A stretch of DNA of 64,000 nucleotides from Novosphingobium arvoryzae (GCF_014652615.1 NZ_BMZD01000002.1:372001-436000), one strand, 5' to 3'; positions 44,654 through 54,064 are shown, counted from the first letter of the stretch. The notes: generated by a model from the letters alone, not told the origin. A program made the numbers and translations.

Positions 44654-45583
44654 ATGAGTCTTATGCCCGAACGCAATCGCAACCTGCCCGCCAGCAGCGG
44701 CACGACGATGCCCAGCCTGGGCGGTGAGCAGAGCCTCAACCGCTACCTCACCGAGATCAAGAAGTTCCCGGTGCTGACGGCCGAGCAGGAATACATGCTC
44801 GCCAAGCGCTATCAGGAACACCAGGACCCGGAAGCGGCCAAGCAGCTGGTGACTAGCCACCTGCGGCTCGTGGCGAAGATCGCGATGGGCTATCGCGGCT
44901 ATGGCCTGCCCGTGTCGGAACTGATTTCCGAAGGCAACATCGGCCTGATGCAGGGCGTCAAGAAATTCGAACCCGACCGGGGCTTCCGCCTGGCGACTTA
45001 CGCCATGTGGTGGATCAAGGCCTCGATGCAGGAATTCATCCTGCGCAGCTGGTCGCTGGTCAAGATGGGCACGACCGCCGCGCAGAAGAAGCTGTTCTTC
45101 AACCTGCGCCGGATGAAGAAGAACCTCGACGCTTACGAGGATTCCGATCTTCACCCCGATGACGTGAAGGCCATTGCCACCAAGCTGGGCGTGTCAGAGA
45201 CCGAAGTGGTCAACATGAACCGCCGCATGATGATGGGCGGCGATGCCAGCCTCAACGTCTCGTTCAACGAGGACGGCGAAGGCCAGTGGCAGGACATGCT
45301 GCAGGACGATCGCCCGCTGCAGGACGAAATGGTCGCCGAAGGGCAGGAAGCGGGCATGCGCCACGCCCTGCTGGTCGAAGCGATGGCCAGCCTGAACGAG
45401 CGCGAACGCCACATTCTGACCCAGCGCCGCCTGATCGACGAACCGCAGACGCTGGAAGAGCTGAGCCAGGAATACAACGTCAGCCGCGAACGCGTGCGCC
45501 AGATCGAAGTGCGCGCCTTCGAAAAGCTGCAGAAGGCCATGCTGCGCATCGCGGACGACCGCCGCCTGCTGCCCGCGGCCTGA
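44654..45583 (+). CDS. rpoH: RNA polymerase heat-shock sigma factor sigma-32
   Basis: 309 residues. Sigma-70 family group 3: region 2 EGNIGLMQGVKKFEPDRGFRLATYAMWWIKASMQEFI (in parts), followed by the RpoH box QKKLFFNLRRMKKN, and region 4 ERHILTQRRLIDEPQTLEELSQEYNVSRERVRQIE in parts. The RpoH box distinguishes it from RpoD. It directs heat-shock genes such as clpP and clpX in this window. The ATG at 44654 follows AAAGGACGA, a good ribosome site; upstream ATGs lack one. Confidence 0.97.
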   Translation: MSLMPERNRNLPASSGTTMPSLGGEQSLNRYLTEIKKFPVLTAEQEYMLAKRYQEHQDPEAAKQLVTSHLRLVAKIAMGYRGYGLPVSELISEGNIGLMQGVKKFEPDRGFRLATYAMWWIKASMQEFILRSWSLVKMGTTAAQKKLFFNLRRMKKNLDAYEDSDLHPDDVKAIATKLGVSETEVVNMNRRMMMGGDASLNVSFNEDGEGQWQDMLQDDRPLQDEMVAEGQEAGMRHALLVEAMASLNERERHILTQRRLIDEPQTLEELSQEYNVSRERVRQIEVRAFEKLQKAMLRIADDRRLLPAA

Positions 45584-45671
45584 TCCCGCCTGTTCCCAAG
45601 CGCCCGCCGCGCCTGGCAAGGTGCGGCGGGCATCGGCCGTTCGGGAATTGAGCATTCCAGAATCGTGTTCT

Positions 45672-46238
45672 ATGGCCATCCTATCCGCTCCCCAGGAAAG
45701 CCGTCCGTTCGTGGAAGACCAGATCGCCAGCCCCGCTCCCATCGCCACCGCGCGCGCCGCGCGTGAACCCCTGCGTGAGGGGCGCACCAGCCGGTCCGAC
45801 AACATCAAGCTGGCCGGTCTGGAAGGCATTGTCGGGCTGCACCTGGGCATCGGCCATTCGCTGCTGGTCCAGCGGCTGGACCCCAAGCTGAAGGCGCTGG
45901 GGCTGACGGCCAAGCAGGTCACGATCATGTGGCTGGTCGAAGCGAACCCCGCCATCACCCAGATCGAAATCGGCCGGTTCCTGGCGATCGAGCGGTCCAC
46001 CATCCACCAGTTCACCCGCAGCCTGGTGAAAAACGGCATGATCCGCGTGGTGCAGAGCGAAACCGACGGCCGCTCCAGCCGGATCGAACTGACCGACAAG
46101 GGCCGCGACAGTCTGGCCCGCGCGCGCAAGGTGATCATCGCCCACGAGGCGGAAAACACCGCACAGCTGACCCCCATCGAACGCCGCCTGCTGCTGGACC
46201 TGCTGTTCAAGCTGGGCGGGGCGATGACCTCTGGCTAG
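45672..46238 (+). CDS. MarR-family transcriptional regulator
   Basis: 188 residues. A winged-helix domain of about residues 60-180: HSLLVQRLDPKLKALGLTAKQVTIMWLVEANPAITQIEIGRFLAIERSTIHQFTRSLVKNGMIRVVQSETDGRSSRIELTDKG in segments, the usual MarR recognition helix and wing. The first 50 residues are a low-complexity extension (SAPAPIATARAAREPLR type) not needed for the fold. The target and ligand are unknown; it follows rpoH by 88 bp and precedes mtgA by 7 bp, so it could read through into the transglycosylase gene. Confidence 0.9.
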   Translation: MAILSAPQESRPFVEDQIASPAPIATARAAREPLREGRTSRSDNIKLAGLEGIVGLHLGIGHSLLVQRLDPKLKALGLTAKQVTIMWLVEANPAITQIEIGRFLAIERSTIHQFTRSLVKNGMIRVVQSETDGRSSRIELTDKGRDSLARARKVIIAHEAENTAQLTPIERRLLLDLLFKLGGAMTSG

Positions 46239-46245
46239 GCCGGGA

Positions 46246-46971
46246 ATGCGGCGCTTGTTCAAGCCATCCCGGCCCCGCAGCGATTCCGGCATGGCCTATC
46301 GCCTCGGCTGGATCCTGGGCCGCGCGATTGTCTGGTTCCTGGCCATCAGCGTCGGTCTGACCGTGGTCTACAAACGGGTGCCGGTGCCGATCACCATCAC
46401 GATGATCGCGGACCCCAATGGCTTCACCAAGGACTGGGAACCGCTCAGCCGGATCGACCGCAACATGGTGGCCGCCGTGATCGCGGGCGAAGACGCCAAG
46501 TTCTGTTCGCACAATGGCTTCGACGCCGAGGCGATCGAACAGGCGATGGAGCGCAACGCCAAGGGCGGCCGCCTGCGCGGCGGGTCCACCATTAGCCAGC
46601 AGACCGCCAAGAACGTGTTCCTGTGGCAGGGCACCGGCTGGACGCGCTATGCCCGAAAGGGGCTGGAAGTTTGGTTCACGTTTCTGATCGAGCACATCTG
46701 GGGCAAGCGCCGGATCATGGAAGTGTACCTCAACGTCGCGGAAACCGGGATCGGCACGTATGGCGTCGAGGCCGGGGCGCAGCGCTATTACAACAAGAGC
46801 GCCGCTCGCCTCAGCCGGGTTGAAGCCGCCCGCATCGCCGCCGCTTTGCCCGCGCCGAAGCGCCGTGCGGTGACCGGCGCCACCGGCTTCACCCGCCGCC
46901 ACGGCAATGCCATTGCCGCGCGCAGCAGCGTGGTCCGCAACGAAGCGCTGGACGCCTGCGTTTACGAGTAA
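46246..46971 (+). CDS. mtgA: monofunctional peptidoglycan glycosyltransferase
   Basis: 241 residues. One transmembrane helix (about 20-41), then a GT51 domain that polymerises lipid II into glycan strands. The catalytic Glu82 is in AGEDAKFCSHNGFD, followed by GGSTISQQTAKNVFLW and RIMEVYLNVAETGIGTYGVEAGA. No transpeptidase domain is attached. It lies 7 bp after the MarR gene. Confidence 0.95.
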   Translation: MRRLFKPSRPRSDSGMAYRLGWILGRAIVWFLAISVGLTVVYKRVPVPITITMIADPNGFTKDWEPLSRIDRNMVAAVIAGEDAKFCSHNGFDAEAIEQAMERNAKGGRLRGGSTISQQTAKNVFLWQGTGWTRYARKGLEVWFTFLIEHIWGKRRIMEVYLNVAETGIGTYGVEAGAQRYYNKSAARLSRVEAARIAAALPAPKRRAVTGATGFTRRHGNAIAARSSVVRNEALDACVYE

Positions 46972-46974
46972 TCG

Positions 46975-47235
46975 TCAAACGGCAGCGTTGCTCAGCTTAA
47001 TCGCCACCAGCACCAGCCACAGCGCCAGCATCAGGCCGAACACAGCCCATTCGGCCCGCTTGCTGCGCGGGGCATAGGCTTCGAGTGCGCGGCGCTCCTC
47101 CAAGAAGCGTTCCGCGGCACCGCTCCGCAGTTCCGCCAGCCGCCGGGCATGGTTCCGGCGGCGGCGTTGATGCAGCACAGGCCCGGCGATGACTATCGCC
47201 AGATAAGCCAGCAAGAATATCCAGGAATCAGACAT
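46975..47235 (-). CDS. small two-helix membrane protein of unknown function
   Basis: 86 residues: an N-terminal helix (about 5-21, IFLLAYLAIVIAGPVL), a very basic linker (HQRRRRNHARRLAELR) with a short charged helix (ERFLEERRALEAY), and a second helix near the C-terminus (about 65-84, FGLMLALWLVLVAIKL). No known family. Convergent with mtgA, 3 bp from its stop. Confidence 0.65.
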   Translation of the reverse strand: MSDSWIFLLAYLAIVIAGPVLHQRRRRNHARRLAELRSGAAERFLEERRALEAYAPRSKRAEWAVFGLMLALWLVLVAIKLSNAAV

Positions 47236-47283
47236 TTACCTAGCGTAGGCTCGGTCTCTAAGCGCAGCAAGCGCCCAAACAAA

Positions 47284-47311
47284 AAGGGGCGGCACCGCAG
47301 TGCCACCCCTT
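47284..47311 (-). terminator. intrinsic terminator of the TonB-dependent receptor gene
   Basis: A 12-bp stem AAGGGGCGGCAC / GTGCCACCCCTT (one G-T wobble) with a CGCA loop; on the minus strand the stem is followed by TTT. It lies 31 bp after the receptor stop. Confidence 0.88.
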
Positions 47312-47341
47312 CGTGTTGGGTTGGTTCCAATCCGGGTGGGA

Positions 47342-50041
47342 TCAGAACTTGAACACCACCGTGCCGCTGACCGTGCGCGGGGCGCCGATCTGGACGAAGC
47401 CCGGCGAACCATAGGACGACACGCCCGTGGTGCGGTTGAAGGTGTTCGACTGCACCAGACCGCCGCCGAAGCCGCCGACGTAGAAGCTGTCGGTCAGGTT
47501 GTAGACGTTCAGCTGCAGATAGGTCTGGTCGTTCAGGCCCAGCCCTTCGAGGCTGAGGCGCATGTCGAGGTTGACCAGCCAGTAGGCCGGAGCCGTCGCG
47601 CCATAGATCTGGCCGGTAGCGGCCTGCTGCGCGGCGGTCAGCGCCGGGGTTGCACCCGTGCTGGTCTTGGCGCCCAGCGGCACGAACGAGCCCTGGAAGG
47701 TGGCTTCGTTGGTGTCATAGACATAACGCTCGCCGGTCCGCTTGGCGGTGATGCCCAGCTCGACCGGGCCGACGCGGCCACGCACGGTGCCACCCCAGCT
47801 GTACTTCGGCGCGCCCGCTTCACGCTTGCCGGCGGTCGGCGCGTAGATCGGGGTGCCATCGGTGTTTTCGCCGATCGCGATGTTGTCGCGGATTTCCGAC
47901 TTCATCACGCTGCCGAAAGCATAGAACGTCAGGAAATCGACCGGCTGGTAGGCGACGTAGCCGTCCAGACCGTACTTCTTCACGTTGCCCAGGTTACGGT
48001 ACACGTTCTGGTCCAGCACCGGATCATAGGCGCTGGCGAGGCGGTTGCGGAACTGGTTGTAGTAGCCCGAGATCGACGCCTGGACCTTGCCCGAGCGATA
48101 CCGCACGCCGAGGTCGAAGTTGTCGGTGGTTTCCGGCTTCGGCTTGGTCCCGGCGGTGCCCGGCGCGAAGAAGAACGCGTTGTAGAGGCTGTCCGTGCCC
48201 GGAACCGACAGACCTTGCGAGAAGTTGGCGAACACGCTGACGTTGTCGATCACGTCATAGGTGAAGCCAACGTTCGGCAGGACCTTGCTGAAGTTGAACA
48301 CGCGCTGCTGCGGACCGGCAGCAGCCGGGTTCAGCGTGGCATAGGCCGAATTCAGCGCGCTGTTGGTGCCGAAGCAGTCCACGAAACCGCCCGCCGAGGT
48401 GGTGAAGCAGTTCTGGTTCAGGTCGCGGCGGAAGAACGGCGCGCGCACGCCCGCGGTCACGGTCAGGCGGTTGTCGAAGAATTCACCGCGATATTCGCCC
48501 GAAACCTGGTGCAGGACGGCATACGACAGACGGTCGCGCTTCTGCAGGACGGTGCCGGTGCTGTCCTTCAGGCCTTCGTTGACCGGGAACACGTCCAGCG
48601 GCTCGCCGGTGTAGGCCACGGCGCCGACTTCACCCGTCTGGCGGTGACGCGCACGGTCGAACGTGTAGGTCAGACGCAGGGTGTTGGATTCGTCCATTTC
48701 ATAGCGCAGACCGGCAATCACGCCGATGCGGTGCGTCTGGGTCTGGCTGGGGGCGATCACGGTGACGCTGTCCAGCATGTCGCCGTCGCCGTTGACGTCA
48801 CGACCGAAGTAGGGACGACCGCCGATGTAGCCGGTGACGCAGCTGTTGTTGGCGCTGGTCGGCGTGGTGCGGCAAGCGGCGAGGTTGGCGGTGCCGCCGG
48901 CCGGGTTGATGTCGCGCAGGCCTTCTTCGCCGGTCACGGTGCCGCCGCCGTTGGCCTTCACGTACTGATAGCTCGGCTCGACGTTGAGCACGAGGTTGTC
49001 AGCCAGCGTCAGGCGCAGCTGGGCGCGGACGTTGCCGGTGTTCGACGGGTTGTAGCGACGGTCGAATTCCGTGCCGCAGGTGCTGGCCGCATCAGCCGTG
49101 CCGTTGACCCCGGCCGGGATCATGCAGGGCGCGTTGATGGTGTAGAAGCGTTCCAGCTTGGTGATCGGGAAACGGTTGCCCGACAGCGGACCGGCGACGC
49201 GCAGGGTCTGGTTCGCGATGCTCTGCGTGGTATCGGTGCGCAGCGGCAGCGAGCCGAAGAAGTTGTTGCGGTTCTGGTTGTAGTGGCCCGACAGCGAGAA
49301 GAAGTCGTCGCCGCCCAGCGGCTGATAGATCTTCGCGTTGTACTGCTGCTTGTTGACCTTGCCGTAGTTGTTGAACGGGTTGTCGTTGGTCGCACGGCTG
49401 GCCGAAACCCAGGCGCGCAGGCCGCTTTCGGTCAGGTCGCCGGTTTCGATCTTCGCGAACAGGCGCATGAAGTCGAACTCGCCCGCCGAACCCGAGAGCA
49501 TCACGCCCATGTCGTGGTCGGGCTTCTTGGAGCGCAGGTTGACGGTGCCGCCGACGGCCGAAGCGGTGGGGCTGTCAACGTCGGTGGTGCCCAGGTTGAC
49601 GTTGACCTGCTCGATCAGTTCCGGGTCGATCTGCTGGTTCGAATAGATCGCATAGTTGCCCGAATCGTTCAGCGGCACGCCGTCGAAGGTCAGGCTGATG
49701 CGGTCGGACGAGAAGCCGCGGATCGAGAGCGTGCCGCCCGACGAACCGTAGGCATCGTTGTTCTGGAAGCTGACGCCGGGGATCTGGTTGATCGTGTCCA
49801 GAATGGTCTGGCCCGGATTCTGACGCTGGATGTTCTCGGCGGTCAGGACAGCCTTGGCCTTCGACGTGTCGGGAGCCGAAACCCCGCCCACTTCCTGAGT
49901 GCCGCTGCGCGTGCCGGTGACGATGATTTCCTTTTCGAAATCGACCGAACCGACCGACTGGGCGAACGCCGGGGTGGCAAGAGCGGCAACACCGATGGCA
50001 AGGCCACTGGTGGCTGCAGTCAGGGCAAAGTTGAGGCGCAT
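47342..50041 (-). CDS. TonB-dependent outer membrane receptor
   Basis: 899 residues. Signal peptide of about 26 residues (LATPAFAQSV), a plug domain (about 50-160) with KEIIVTGTRSG, the plug motif ENIQRQNPGQTILDTINQIPGV, TLSIRGFSSDRISLTFDGVPL and NLGTTDVDSP, then a 22-strand barrel with PGTDSLYNAFFF, GVRYRSGKVQASISGYYNQFRN and a terminal SGTVVFKF ending in Phe. It takes up an unidentified ligand, probably a ferric siderophore, vitamin, metal chelate or sugar. The start at MRLNFALTAATSG is chosen because it begins the signal peptide. Followed by a good terminator, so monocistronic. Confidence 0.95.
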   Translation of the reverse strand: MRLNFALTAATSGLAIGVAALATPAFAQSVGSVDFEKEIIVTGTRSGTQEVGGVSAPDTSKAKAVLTAENIQRQNPGQTILDTINQIPGVSFQNNDAYGSSGGTLSIRGFSSDRISLTFDGVPLNDSGNYAIYSNQQIDPELIEQVNVNLGTTDVDSPTASAVGGTVNLRSKKPDHDMGVMLSGSAGEFDFMRLFAKIETGDLTESGLRAWVSASRATNDNPFNNYGKVNKQQYNAKIYQPLGGDDFFSLSGHYNQNRNNFFGSLPLRTDTTQSIANQTLRVAGPLSGNRFPITKLERFYTINAPCMIPAGVNGTADAASTCGTEFDRRYNPSNTGNVRAQLRLTLADNLVLNVEPSYQYVKANGGGTVTGEEGLRDINPAGGTANLAACRTTPTSANNSCVTGYIGGRPYFGRDVNGDGDMLDSVTVIAPSQTQTHRIGVIAGLRYEMDESNTLRLTYTFDRARHRQTGEVGAVAYTGEPLDVFPVNEGLKDSTGTVLQKRDRLSYAVLHQVSGEYRGEFFDNRLTVTAGVRAPFFRRDLNQNCFTTSAGGFVDCFGTNSALNSAYATLNPAAAGPQQRVFNFSKVLPNVGFTYDVIDNVSVFANFSQGLSVPGTDSLYNAFFFAPGTAGTKPKPETTDNFDLGVRYRSGKVQASISGYYNQFRNRLASAYDPVLDQNVYRNLGNVKKYGLDGYVAYQPVDFLTFYAFGSVMKSEIRDNIAIGENTDGTPIYAPTAGKREAGAPKYSWGGTVRGRVGPVELGITAKRTGERYVYDTNEATFQGSFVPLGAKTSTGATPALTAAQQAATGQIYGATAPAYWLVNLDMRLSLEGLGLNDQTYLQLNVYNLTDSFYVGGFGGGLVQSNTFNRTTGVSSYGSPGFVQIGAPRTVSGTVVFKF

Positions 50042-50369
50042 GACGAGGTAAATCCCTGTTATGGAACACTGAAACTGGCAGGACAGCCGCACGGCGAATC
50101 GCCGTTCAGCGCGAACTGGCGACGCTCATACAAGCGCAGCGGGGCGGCTAGACACCCCTATTGTTACAGGTTTGTGACCGCCGCGGCCGCTCGACCGGCC
50201 CTGCCGCACCGCTCACGAAACGACATTTCAAGCATGGCCCGCCAAGCGAAATGATCGTTCTCAATCGAGGCGAAACTCGCACTTTTTCACCGCCGGTCGG
50301 TAGTTACACTGGCGACGATTCTTGCTGCACTGCGGCATTTGTGCAACGCTGGCCGCGAAAGGGCGGATT
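50042..50369. other. 328-bp divergent intergenic region, TonB receptor / CDF exporter
   Basis: No coding frame of its own. It must hold the promoters of both divergent genes. It contains a hairpin-prone GC tract (CGGCGAATCGCCG, about 50092-50104), a short AT-rich element (GAAATGATCGTTCTCAATCG, 50248-50267) and a TTG/TTG start ambiguity for the exporter. A longer reading frame for the exporter could begin at the TTG at 50322. Confidence 0.6.
50248..50267. promoter_or_regulatory. possible Fur/Zur-like box
   Basis: The segment GAAATGATCGTTCTCAATCG, read on the minus strand, is TTGAGAACGATCATTTC, which partly resembles the 7-1-7 Fur consensus (about nine of fourteen core positions by eye). It lies about 210 bp upstream of the TonB receptor start and 100 bp upstream of the exporter. 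Weak match; other metal regulators or none are possible. Confidence 0.3.
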
Positions 50370-51335
50370 TTGGGCGCAAACCACCATCATCACGGGCACG
50401 GACATGCTCATGCGCACGGTCACGCGCATGGGCATGGGCATGGGCATGGGCACCACCCTGCCCCCGGTAGCCACGGCGCGGCCTTCGCGATTGCGGTAAC
50501 GCTGAACGCCGCCTTCGTGGTGGCCGAAGTGGTCGCGGGCTATCTCAGCGGATCGACCGCGCTGCTGGCCGACGCGGGGCACAACCTGGGTGATGTGCTG
50601 TCGCTGCTGCTGGCCTGGGGGGCGAGCGCGCTGGCGGCGCGGCCGGCGTCCGATCGCTATACCTACGGGTTCAAGAACACCTCGATCCTGGCGGCCATCG
50701 CCAACGCGGCGCTGCTGTGGTTTGCGCTGGGGGCGGTGCTGGTCGAAACCGTGCGCCGCCTGTTCGATCCCCAGCCCGTGCAAGGCGGGATGATGATGAT
50801 CGTCGCAGCGGTGGGTATTGCGATCAACCTGGGATCGGCGCTGCTGTTTATGCGCGGCAGCAAGGGCGATCTCAACTTGCGCGCGGCGTTCCTGCACCTG
50901 CTGGCGGATGCGGTGGTATCGGCCAGCGTGGTGCTGGCGGGGCTGGCGATCCTGCTGACCGGGCTGACGTGGATCGATCCGGTCGCCAGCCTGATCATCA
51001 CCATCGGGCTGGGCTGGAGCAGCTGGGACCTGCTGCGCGACGCGATCCGGATGGGGCTGCTGGCCGTGCCGCGCCACATCGACGACGCCGCAGTCCGCGC
51101 GTTCCTGCAATCGCGCCCCGGAGTCAGCGCGATCCACGATCTGCACATCTGGCCGATGAGCACGACCGAGACGGCGCTGACCGCCCACCTGGTAATGCCC
51201 GGCGGCCATCCCGGCGATGCGTTCCTGCGCGAACTGGCGGAGGCGCTGGCCCATGAACACCGGATCGATCACGCGACGGTGCAGATCGAATGCAATGCAG
51301 ACGATTGCGCATTGATCCACCATCCACCACATTAG
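50370..51335 (+). CDS. cation diffusion facilitator (CzcD/ZitB-type metal exporter)
   Basis: 321 residues from the TTG at 50370, with GGGCGG just upstream; a TTG at 50322 is the alternative. The N-terminus is strongly histidine-rich (HHHHGHGHAHAHGHAHGHG over residues 5-28), a metal-binding loop. Six helices follow with the metal-site motifs DAGHNLGDVLSLLL (helix 2) and HLLADAVVSASVVL (helix 5), and a C-terminal metal-binding ferredoxin-like domain with HDLHIWPMSTTETALTAHL. Zinc, cadmium or cobalt exporter. The DNA for the His run contains a tandem 6-base repeat. Confidence 0.93.
   Translation: MGANHHHHGHGHAHAHGHAHGHGHGHGHHPAPGSHGAAFAIAVTLNAAFVVAEVVAGYLSGSTALLADAGHNLGDVLSLLLAWGASALAARPASDRYTYGFKNTSILAAIANAALLWFALGAVLVETVRRLFDPQPVQGGMMMIVAAVGIAINLGSALLFMRGSKGDLNLRAAFLHLLADAVVSASVVLAGLAILLTGLTWIDPVASLIITIGLGWSSWDLLRDAIRMGLLAVPRHIDDAAVRAFLQSRPGVSAIHDLHIWPMSTTETALTAHLVMPGGHPGDAFLRELAEALAHEHRIDHATVQIECNADDCALIHHPPH
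50427..50450 (+). repeat. tandem hexanucleotide repeat encoding His-Gly
   Basis: Four copies of CATGGG in frame inside the CDF exporter, encoding HisGly repeats in the metal-binding N-terminus. The sequence is prone to slippage, which would add or remove His-Gly units without shifting the frame. Confidence 0.85.
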
Positions 51336-51361
51336 CGGCTGGTTCACACAAGGATTTCGTG

Positions 51362-51847
51362 ATGCGTTCAAGTTCATGGCTGGCCGCTGGACTGGCCATT
51401 TCCGCAATTGCCGCCCCCGTTCTGGCCCAGGATGACCTCAAGCCGCAGTTCCAAGCCCGCTATGTTGAACTGCGCGGCGCACTGCAGGCCGGCGATCTGG
51501 CAGCGGCCAGGGCGATCCTCGCGCCCGGATACGAGCTGACCGACATTCGCGGCGAGGTGCAGAGCGCCGACGCCATGCTGGAACGCGCGGGCCGGATGCC
51601 CGGTGGCGCATCGACCAAGGTCAGTTCCGAAGTGCTTTCGGCCAGCATCAACGGCCCGCTGGCCACCGTCGAGCAGAAACTGAACGCCGGCATGACCCGC
51701 CCCGGCAGCAATGCGGCGATGGAACTGGAAGTAACCTCGACCGACACCTGGGTGCGGCAGGGCGAGACCTGGCTGCTGTGGCGCAGCAAGCAGACCGAAA
51801 TGGTCGTGAAGCGCGACGGCGAAGTGATGTTCAGCCAGAAAAACTGA
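51362..51847 (+). CDS. exported SnoaL/DUF4440-like protein
   Basis: 161 residues. Signal peptide of about 22 residues (GLAISAIAAPVLAQ) then a nuclear-transport-factor-2-like fold: QARYVELRGALQAGDLAAARAILAPGYELTDIRGEV, ADAMLERAGRM and TWVRQGETWLLWRSKQTEMVV, typical of the SnoaL-like/DUF4440 group, which may be enzymes or ligand binders. The function here is unknown. The ATG at 51362 follows the CDF gene by 26 bp. Confidence 0.8.
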   Translation: MRSSSWLAAGLAISAIAAPVLAQDDLKPQFQARYVELRGALQAGDLAAARAILAPGYELTDIRGEVQSADAMLERAGRMPGGASTKVSSEVLSASINGPLATVEQKLNAGMTRPGSNAAMELEVTSTDTWVRQGETWLLWRSKQTEMVVKRDGEVMFSQKN

Positions 51848-51872
51848 ACCCCGCGCCACTCGGACGCGGGGT
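51848..51872. terminator. hairpin between convergent DUF4440-like and clpX genes
   Basis: Perfect 8-bp inverted repeat ACCCCGCG / CGCGGGGT around a 9-base loop, starting directly at the DUF4440-like stop. It can serve both convergent genes; no long U-run. Confidence 0.6.
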
Positions 51873-51917
51873 CAGCCTGTAATCATGGCAGTGGCAGTGG
51901 TAGGGGCAGGGGCGGCG

Positions 51918-53174
51918 TCAGGCCGCCTCTTCCTTGGCCTTGAGCACGCGCACCGGCTCCTTGCGGCCTTCGACCACGTCCTTGTCGACCACCACTTCGG
52001 CGATGTCCTGTTCGGTCGGGATGTCGAACATCGTGTCGAGCAGCAGCCCTTCGACGATCGAGCGCAGGCCGCGCGCGCCCGTCTTGCGTTCGATGGCCTT
52101 CTTGGCGATCGCTTCCAGCGCGTCGTCGGTGAAGGTCAGCGTCACGTCTTCCAGCTCGAACAGCTTGGCATACTGCTTGACCAGCGCGTTCTTCGGCTCG
52201 CGCAGGATCTGCACCAACGCCTCGATGTCGAGGTCTTCCAGCGTGGCGATCACCGGCAGGCGGCCGACAAATTCGGGGATAAGGCCGAACTTCAGCAGGT
52301 CTTCCGGCTCCGCCTTCTGCAGCAGTTCGCCAACCTTGCGCTTTTCCGGATCGGCCACGTGCGCGCCGAACCCGATCGAACGCTTTTGCAGGCGGTCGGC
52401 AATGATCTTTTCCAGCCCCGCGAACGCGCCGCCGCAGATGAACAGGATGTTGGTCGTGTCCACCTGCAGGAATTCCTGCTGCGGATGCTTGCGCCCGCCC
52501 TGCGGTGGCACGCTGGCCGTGGTCCCTTCCATCAGCTTGAGCAGCGCCTGCTGCACGCCTTCACCCGAAACGTCACGGGTGATGCTGGGATTTTCGGCCT
52601 TGCGGCTGATCTTGTCGATTTCGTCGATGTAGACGATGCCGTGCTGGGCCTTCTCGACGTTGTAGTCGCTGGCCTGCAGCAGCTTGAGGATGATGTTTTC
52701 CACGTCCTCGCCCACGTAACCGGCTTCGGTCAGCGTGGTGGCGTCGGCCATGGTGAAAGGCACGTCGAAGGTCTTGGCCAGCGTCTGCGCGAGCAGCGTC
52801 TTGCCGCAGCCGGTCGGCCCGACGAGCAGGATGTTCGACTTCGACAGTTCCACGTCGCCACCCTTGCCGCTGTGGCGGAGGCGCTTGTAGTGGTTGTGCA
52901 CGGCGACCGAGAGCACGCGCTTCGCGCGGTCCTGCCCGATCACGTAATCGTTCAGCGTCTCGAAGATGTCCTTCGGGCTGGGGACGCCGCCGTCCTTCTT
53001 GCCGGCGATGCCCGCCTTGGTCTCTTCGCGGATGATGTCGTTGCACAGTTCAACGCATTCATCGCAGATGAACACGGTCGGCCCGGCAATCAGCTTGCGC
53101 ACTTCGTGCTGCGACTTGCCGCAGAAGCTGCAATACAGCGTGCTCTTGGCGTCGGATCCGGTCAATTTCGTCAT
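51918..53174 (-). CDS. clpX: ATP-dependent Clp protease ATPase subunit ClpX
   Basis: 418 residues. The zinc-binding domain ligands are Cys15, Cys18, Cys37 and Cys40 (YCSFCGKSQ and [10 protein letters not shown]). The AAA+ core has Walker [17 protein letters not shown], the pore loop [10 protein letters not shown] with [16 protein letters not shown] (Walker B), [23 protein letters not shown] and sensor 2 GARGLRSI. ClpX unfolds substrates, including CtrA in alphaproteobacteria, for ClpP. The ATG at 53174 follows AGGAAA. Its own promoter is in the 174-bp gap after clpP. Confidence 0.97.
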   Translation of the reverse strand: MTKLTGSDAKSTLYCSFCGKSQHEVRKLIAGPTVFICDECVELCNDIIREETKAGIAGKKDGGVPSPKDIFETLNDYVIGQDRAKRVLSVAVHNHYKRLRHSGKGGDVELSKSNILLVGPTGCGKTLLAQTLAKTFDVPFTMADATTLTEAGYVGEDVENIILKLLQASDYNVEKAQHGIVYIDEIDKISRKAENPSITRDVSGEGVQQALLKLMEGTTASVPPQGGRKHPQQEFLQVDTTNILFICGGAFAGLEKIIADRLQKRSIGFGAHVADPEKRKVGELLQKAEPEDLLKFGLIPEFVGRLPVIATLEDLDIEALVQILREPKNALVKQYAKLFELEDVTLTFTDDALEAIAKKAIERKTGARGLRSIVEGLLLDTMFDIPTEQDIAEVVVDKDVVEGRKEPVRVLKAKEEAA

Positions 53175-53187
53175 GCGCTTTCCTAAT

Positions 53188-53207
53188 GTCCCTCGCCCGC
53201 AAGGGAC
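53188..53207. other. stem-loop in the clpX leader
   Basis: GTCCCT / AGGGAC form a 6-bp stem with an 8-base loop, 13 bases upstream of the clpX ATG. It sits just before the ribosome site and could affect translation. Confidence 0.4.
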
Positions 53208-53348
53208 TCGCCGGGAGTGTAACCCGGCCCGTTCAATTATCAATCCTGCGCCATAGCGCGTGTCATATTGCCGTCACCTGAAGCGGCAGGGTGGACGAAT
53301 CCTTACCCGGCCCGGGCCCTTACCCCGCCGCATCAGGCGCGGAAACCC

Positions 53349-54041
53349 TTATTCCGGCGCGCCGCCCGTGCCAGACTGGACGCCCACGGCATCGCTGTCA
53401 GGGCGAGCTTCGAACACCTTGTCGACCAGGCCGAATTCCATCGCTTCCTTCGCGTCGAGCCAGTTGTCGCGGTCCACCGCGGCTTCGATCTCTTCCAGCG
53501 GCTTGCCGGTATACTTGGCGTACAGCTCGTTCAGGCGCTTGCGCAGGCGCAGGATTTCGCGGGCCTGGATCTCGATGTCGCTGGCCATGCCGCGCGCGCC
53601 GCCCGACGGCTGGTGGATCATGATCCGCGCCTGCGGCAGCGCGATGCGCATGCCCGGTTCGCCTGCAGCAAGCAGGAAGCTGCCCATCGAGCAGGCCTGG
53701 CCGATGCACACGGTCGACACGCGCGGGCGGATGTACTGCATCGTGTCATGGATCGCGAGGCCCGCCGTGACGACGCCGCCCGGCGAGTTGATGTACATCG
53801 AGATGTCCTTGCTCGGGTTCTCCGATTCCAGGAACAGCAGCTGCGCGACGATGACCGAGGCCATGTGATCCTCGACCTCGCCGGTGACGAAGATGATCCG
53901 TTCGCGCAGCAGGCGCGAATAGATGTCGAAGCTGCGTTCGCCGCGGCTGGACTGTTCCACCACCATCGGGATGAGCGCGCCGGTGACGGGATCGCGGGTG
54001 AACTTGCCTTGGGCGCTGGACAAACCGAACAGATCGATCAT
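53349..54041 (-). CDS. clpP: ATP-dependent Clp protease proteolytic subunit ClpP
   Basis: 230 residues. The Ser-His-Asp triad is in [15 protein letters not shown] (Ser), [14 protein letters not shown] (His) and [14 protein letters not shown] (Asp). [19 protein letters not shown] and the axial N-terminal region are typical. Forms two stacked heptamer rings that degrade proteins fed by ClpX. The end is extended by about 20 low-complexity residues ([19 protein letters not shown]). Confidence 0.98.
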   Translation of the reverse strand: MIDLFGLSSAQGKFTRDPVTGALIPMVVEQSSRGERSFDIYSRLLRERIIFVTGEVEDHMASVIVAQLLFLESENPSKDISMYINSPGGVVTAGLAIHDTMQYIRPRVSTVCIGQACSMGSFLLAAGEPGMRIALPQARIMIHQPSGGARGMASDIEIQAREILRLRKRLNELYAKYTGKPLEEIEAAVDRDNWLDAKEAMEFGLVDKVFEARPDSDAVGVQSGTGGAPE

Positions 54042-54064
54042 GGGTTTCCTCGTTGATTGGCCTG

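Noticed and set aside
47300..50254. 984-codon open frame on the plus strand opposite the TonB receptor
   Set aside because: A shadow frame of a GC-rich gene: it has no signal peptide or family motif and its composition is dominated by residues expected from antisense codons, while the opposite strand encodes a clear TonB-dependent receptor.
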